A program made the translations under genes and the position numbers. The notes under the pieces were generated by a model. It worked only from the letters and a program-made list of their open reading frames with translations. It was not told the DNA's origin and searched no databases. DNA of 7,447 bases from Betaproteobacteria bacterium (GTDB taxonomy: Bacteria > Pseudomonadota > Gammaproteobacteria > Burkholderiales > SG8-39): the NCBI GenBank assembly GCA_005888925.1, contig VBCP01000198.1:1-7447 (forward strand). Direction: 5' to 3'. Shown here piece after piece: positions 6,332-7,447 of this stretch. How positions within the stretch are numbered: the first letter of the stretch is position 1; every line of letters starts with the position of its first letter.

Positions 6332-6754
6332 ATGACCCAGCCGCAAGCCGAACTGTTCGACCTCTACCGCGCCGGCCTGAAGACCGCGGCCGACCTCATG
6401 AAGACCTCGCTCGAGAGCGCGGAACGGCTGCAAAACCAGCAACTTGTCGCGATCCGCAGCGCCATCGACCAACAGTCCAAATCAGTGAGCGAGCTCTCGC
6501 ATGCCAAGACGCTCGACGAATTGCTCACGCTACAGAGCCGTATGGCAGGGGCCCAGTTCGAGCGCGCGATGAGCCTGTGGCGCGATCTCTTCCAGGCGGC
6601 GGGCGAAAACCAGCGCAACTGGCTGAGCGAGACCTACGCGCTCACCGCGCGGGCGACCGAGGAAGCAGCGAAGCTGGCAGCGGCCGCGACGCCGAATGCC
6701 GGCACGCGGCAGGCGGCCAAGGGCCCGCACCAGGAGCATCGGCGCTCCGCTTAG
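6332..6754 (+). CDS. Phasin family protein (PHA granule-associated)
   Basis: Phasins coat polyhydroxyalkanoate storage granules in the cytoplasm, limiting their fusion and setting their number and size. The 140-residue product has no signal peptide or membrane segment and is almost wholly amphipathic helix. Residues about 8-115 read like a phasin domain: LFDLYRAGLKTAADLMKTSL, then ERLQNQQL, AKTLDELLTLQSRM, QFERAMSLWRDLFQ and NWLSETYALTARATEEAAKLA. The tail is a short Ala-rich, then basic stretch ending in HRRSA. It is somewhat shorter than typical betaproteobacterial PhaP, which is nearer 180-190 residues. The start is set by GAGGAG 7 bases upstream. It is the only plus-strand gene here and has its own leader, so it is probably a single-gene unit. 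No PHA synthase or PhaR lies in the window, so the exact paralogue cannot be named. Confidence 0.85.
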   Translation: MTQPQAELFDLYRAGLKTAADLMKTSLESAERLQNQQLVAIRSAIDQQSKSVSELSHAKTLDELLTLQSRMAGAQFERAMSLWRDLFQAAGENQRNWLSETYALTARATEEAAKLAAAATPNAGTRQAAKGPHQEHRRSA

Positions 6755-6760
6755 CGCTTT
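6742..6760 (+). terminator. Weak candidate terminator at the phasin 3' end
   Basis: GCGCT (6742-6746) and AGCGC (6753-6757) form a 5-bp stem around a 6-base loop, followed by TTT (6758-6760). The hairpin overlaps the phasin TAG (6752-6754). The stem and T-run are both short. Only 4 bases separate the phasin stop from the convergent DsrE-like gene's stop (6759-6761), so there is no room for a larger terminator. Confidence 0.25.
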
Positions 6761-7178
6761 AAGGCCTGATGTAGGCCCAGCCTTCCCGCTGGCGCTTCAT
6801 GATGTGCGACACGCCCGCTTGCACGTAGGCGATGCCGCCGTACATCTCGTCGCGCGTGACCTTGGTGTTGTGCATCGTGTTCTCGCAGGCGATCAGGCCG
6901 ACGCTGTCGTCGAGCGCGCTCGCGAGTCCGCCGGTGACCTTCGAGTCGGCCTTGAGCATCGCGAGGCCCGGGCCGTAGGCGACGATCTCGATCTGCACGT
7001 TGTCCTTGCCAAGATCGGTCTGCACGTTCTTCGCGTTGTTGAGCGCGAGCTGCCATTTGGCGGGGTCGTTGTCGCTGACCTGGAAGATCACGCGCTGCTT
7101 CGCGGCAGGCTTCTTCTGCTGCGCAAACGCCGGGACGGCGGTCAATCCAATCAGGGCGAGGACAGTGCGGCGGTTCAT
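6759..7178 (-). CDS. Secreted DsrE-family (DsrE/DsrF-like) protein
   Basis: The protein has 139 residues, with ATG at 7176-7178 and TAA at 6759-6761. The N-terminus MNRRTVLALIGLTAVPAFA is a typical signal peptide with a predicted cut after A19 (AFA). The twin Arg at 3-4 leaves Tat export possible, though Sec fits as well. The mature part reads as a DsrE-like alpha/beta fold: RVIFQVSDNDPAKWQLALNN, VQIEIVAYGPGLAML, and VGLIACENTM with one conserved-looking Cys, ending in GWAYIRP. DsrE-like proteins include sulfur-carrier subunits, but the role of these secreted single-domain members is not established. GGAGG at 7186-7190, 7 bases upstream, fixes the start. The ATG overlaps the glycosylase stop (ATGA), which points to translational coupling. 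Confidence 0.83.
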   Translation of the reverse strand: MNRRTVLALIGLTAVPAFAQQKKPAAKQRVIFQVSDNDPAKWQLALNNAKNVQTDLGKDNVQIEIVAYGPGLAMLKADSKVTGGLASALDDSVGLIACENTMHNTKVTRDEMYGGIAYVQAGVSHIMKRQREGWAYIRP

Positions 7179-7447
7179 TCCAGTTCCTCCAGGGTGCGCG
7201 GCCAGCTCTTCTTGAGCAGCCGCGATAAGGCGCGATCGGCGAGGATCTTGCCGCCGGTCTGACAGCGCGCGCAATAGTTGGTTTCGTTCTCGGCGAAGAC
7301 GATGCGCTGCACCGGCGCGCCGCAGACCGGGCAAGGCTTGCCATAGCGGCCGTGCACCGCCATACCCTCACGAAACGCGGTGACTTTCTCCGGCAGCGCG
7401 CCCGCCGCCTCCGCGCGCACGCGGTCGGTCCACAGGGCGAGCGTCGC
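7175..7447 (-). CDS. Fpg/Nei-family DNA glycosylase, C-terminal part only
   Basis: Only the last 90 residues are visible; the N-terminus and catalytic residues lie beyond the right edge. Enzymes of this family remove oxidised bases and nick the strand in base excision repair. The visible part ends the helical domain (RAEAAGALPEKVTAFREGMA) and carries the family's zinc finger, C-x2-C-x16-C-x2-C, in KPCPVCGAPVQRIV and NYCARCQTGG. The zinc-finger Arg of E. coli Fpg (in its QRATFYC) aligns with Asn here (ENETNYC). About 28 residues follow the last Cys, ending PRTLEELE, whereas E. coli Fpg stops almost at once. That fits a divergent Fpg-like subfamily rather than classical MutM, so no symbol is given. 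The stop at 7175-7177 overlaps the start of the DsrE-like gene. Confidence 0.8.
   Translation of the reverse strand, partial: ATLALWTDRVRAEAAGALPEKVTAFREGMAVHGRYGKPCPVCGAPVQRIVFAENETNYCARCQTGGKILADRALSRLLKKSWPRTLEELE

Overview
The window is GC-rich, densely coding bacterial DNA with almost everything on the minus strand. A double-length UvrA, a PHA phasin, a secreted DsrE-like protein and a Fpg/Nei-type glycosylase with a C-terminal extension together suggest a betaproteobacterium (Burkholderiales-like). This is an inference from gene families; no marker gene is present.

Layout, left to right. (1) 1-521, minus: a single-pass membrane protein of unknown function that runs off the left edge and is frameshifted near 206-242. 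(2) 651-5926, minus: a tandem uvrA encoding two complete UvrA units in one chain (four ATP-binding cassettes). The fourth cassette is damaged. A deletion with frameshift at about 1365-1372 moves the last 238 codons into another frame, and an in-frame deletion at about 903-911 removes its Walker B motif. A short AT-rich palindrome resembling REP sequences of the RAYT type lies in frame within the first half (5183-5207). (3) 5957-6202, minus: a small zinc-ribbon protein just upstream of uvrA and in the same reading frame as it. (4) 6203-6331: a divergent promoter region holding a structured phasin leader. (5) 6332-6754, plus: a phasin, the only plus-strand gene. (6) 6759-7178, minus: a secreted DsrE-like protein, convergent with the phasin. 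It overlaps by ATGA with (7) 7175-7447, the C-terminal end of a Fpg/Nei-family DNA glycosylase that enters from the right edge.

How the genes fit together. The two DNA-repair genes (uvrA, and the glycosylase with its coupled DsrE-like partner) flank a storage-granule protein. Nothing in the sequence ties these into one pathway. The zinc-ribbon gene and uvrA look like one transcription unit. The glycosylase and DsrE genes are probably translationally coupled.

I found no RNA gene, CRISPR array, insertion sequence or prophage, and no gene-free stretch longer than 300 bases. The most notable signals are the two deletions in the last UvrA cassette, the palindromic element inside uvrA, and the chain of hairpins before the phasin start. 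I saw no convincing new multi-gene system. Some lesions may be assembly errors.
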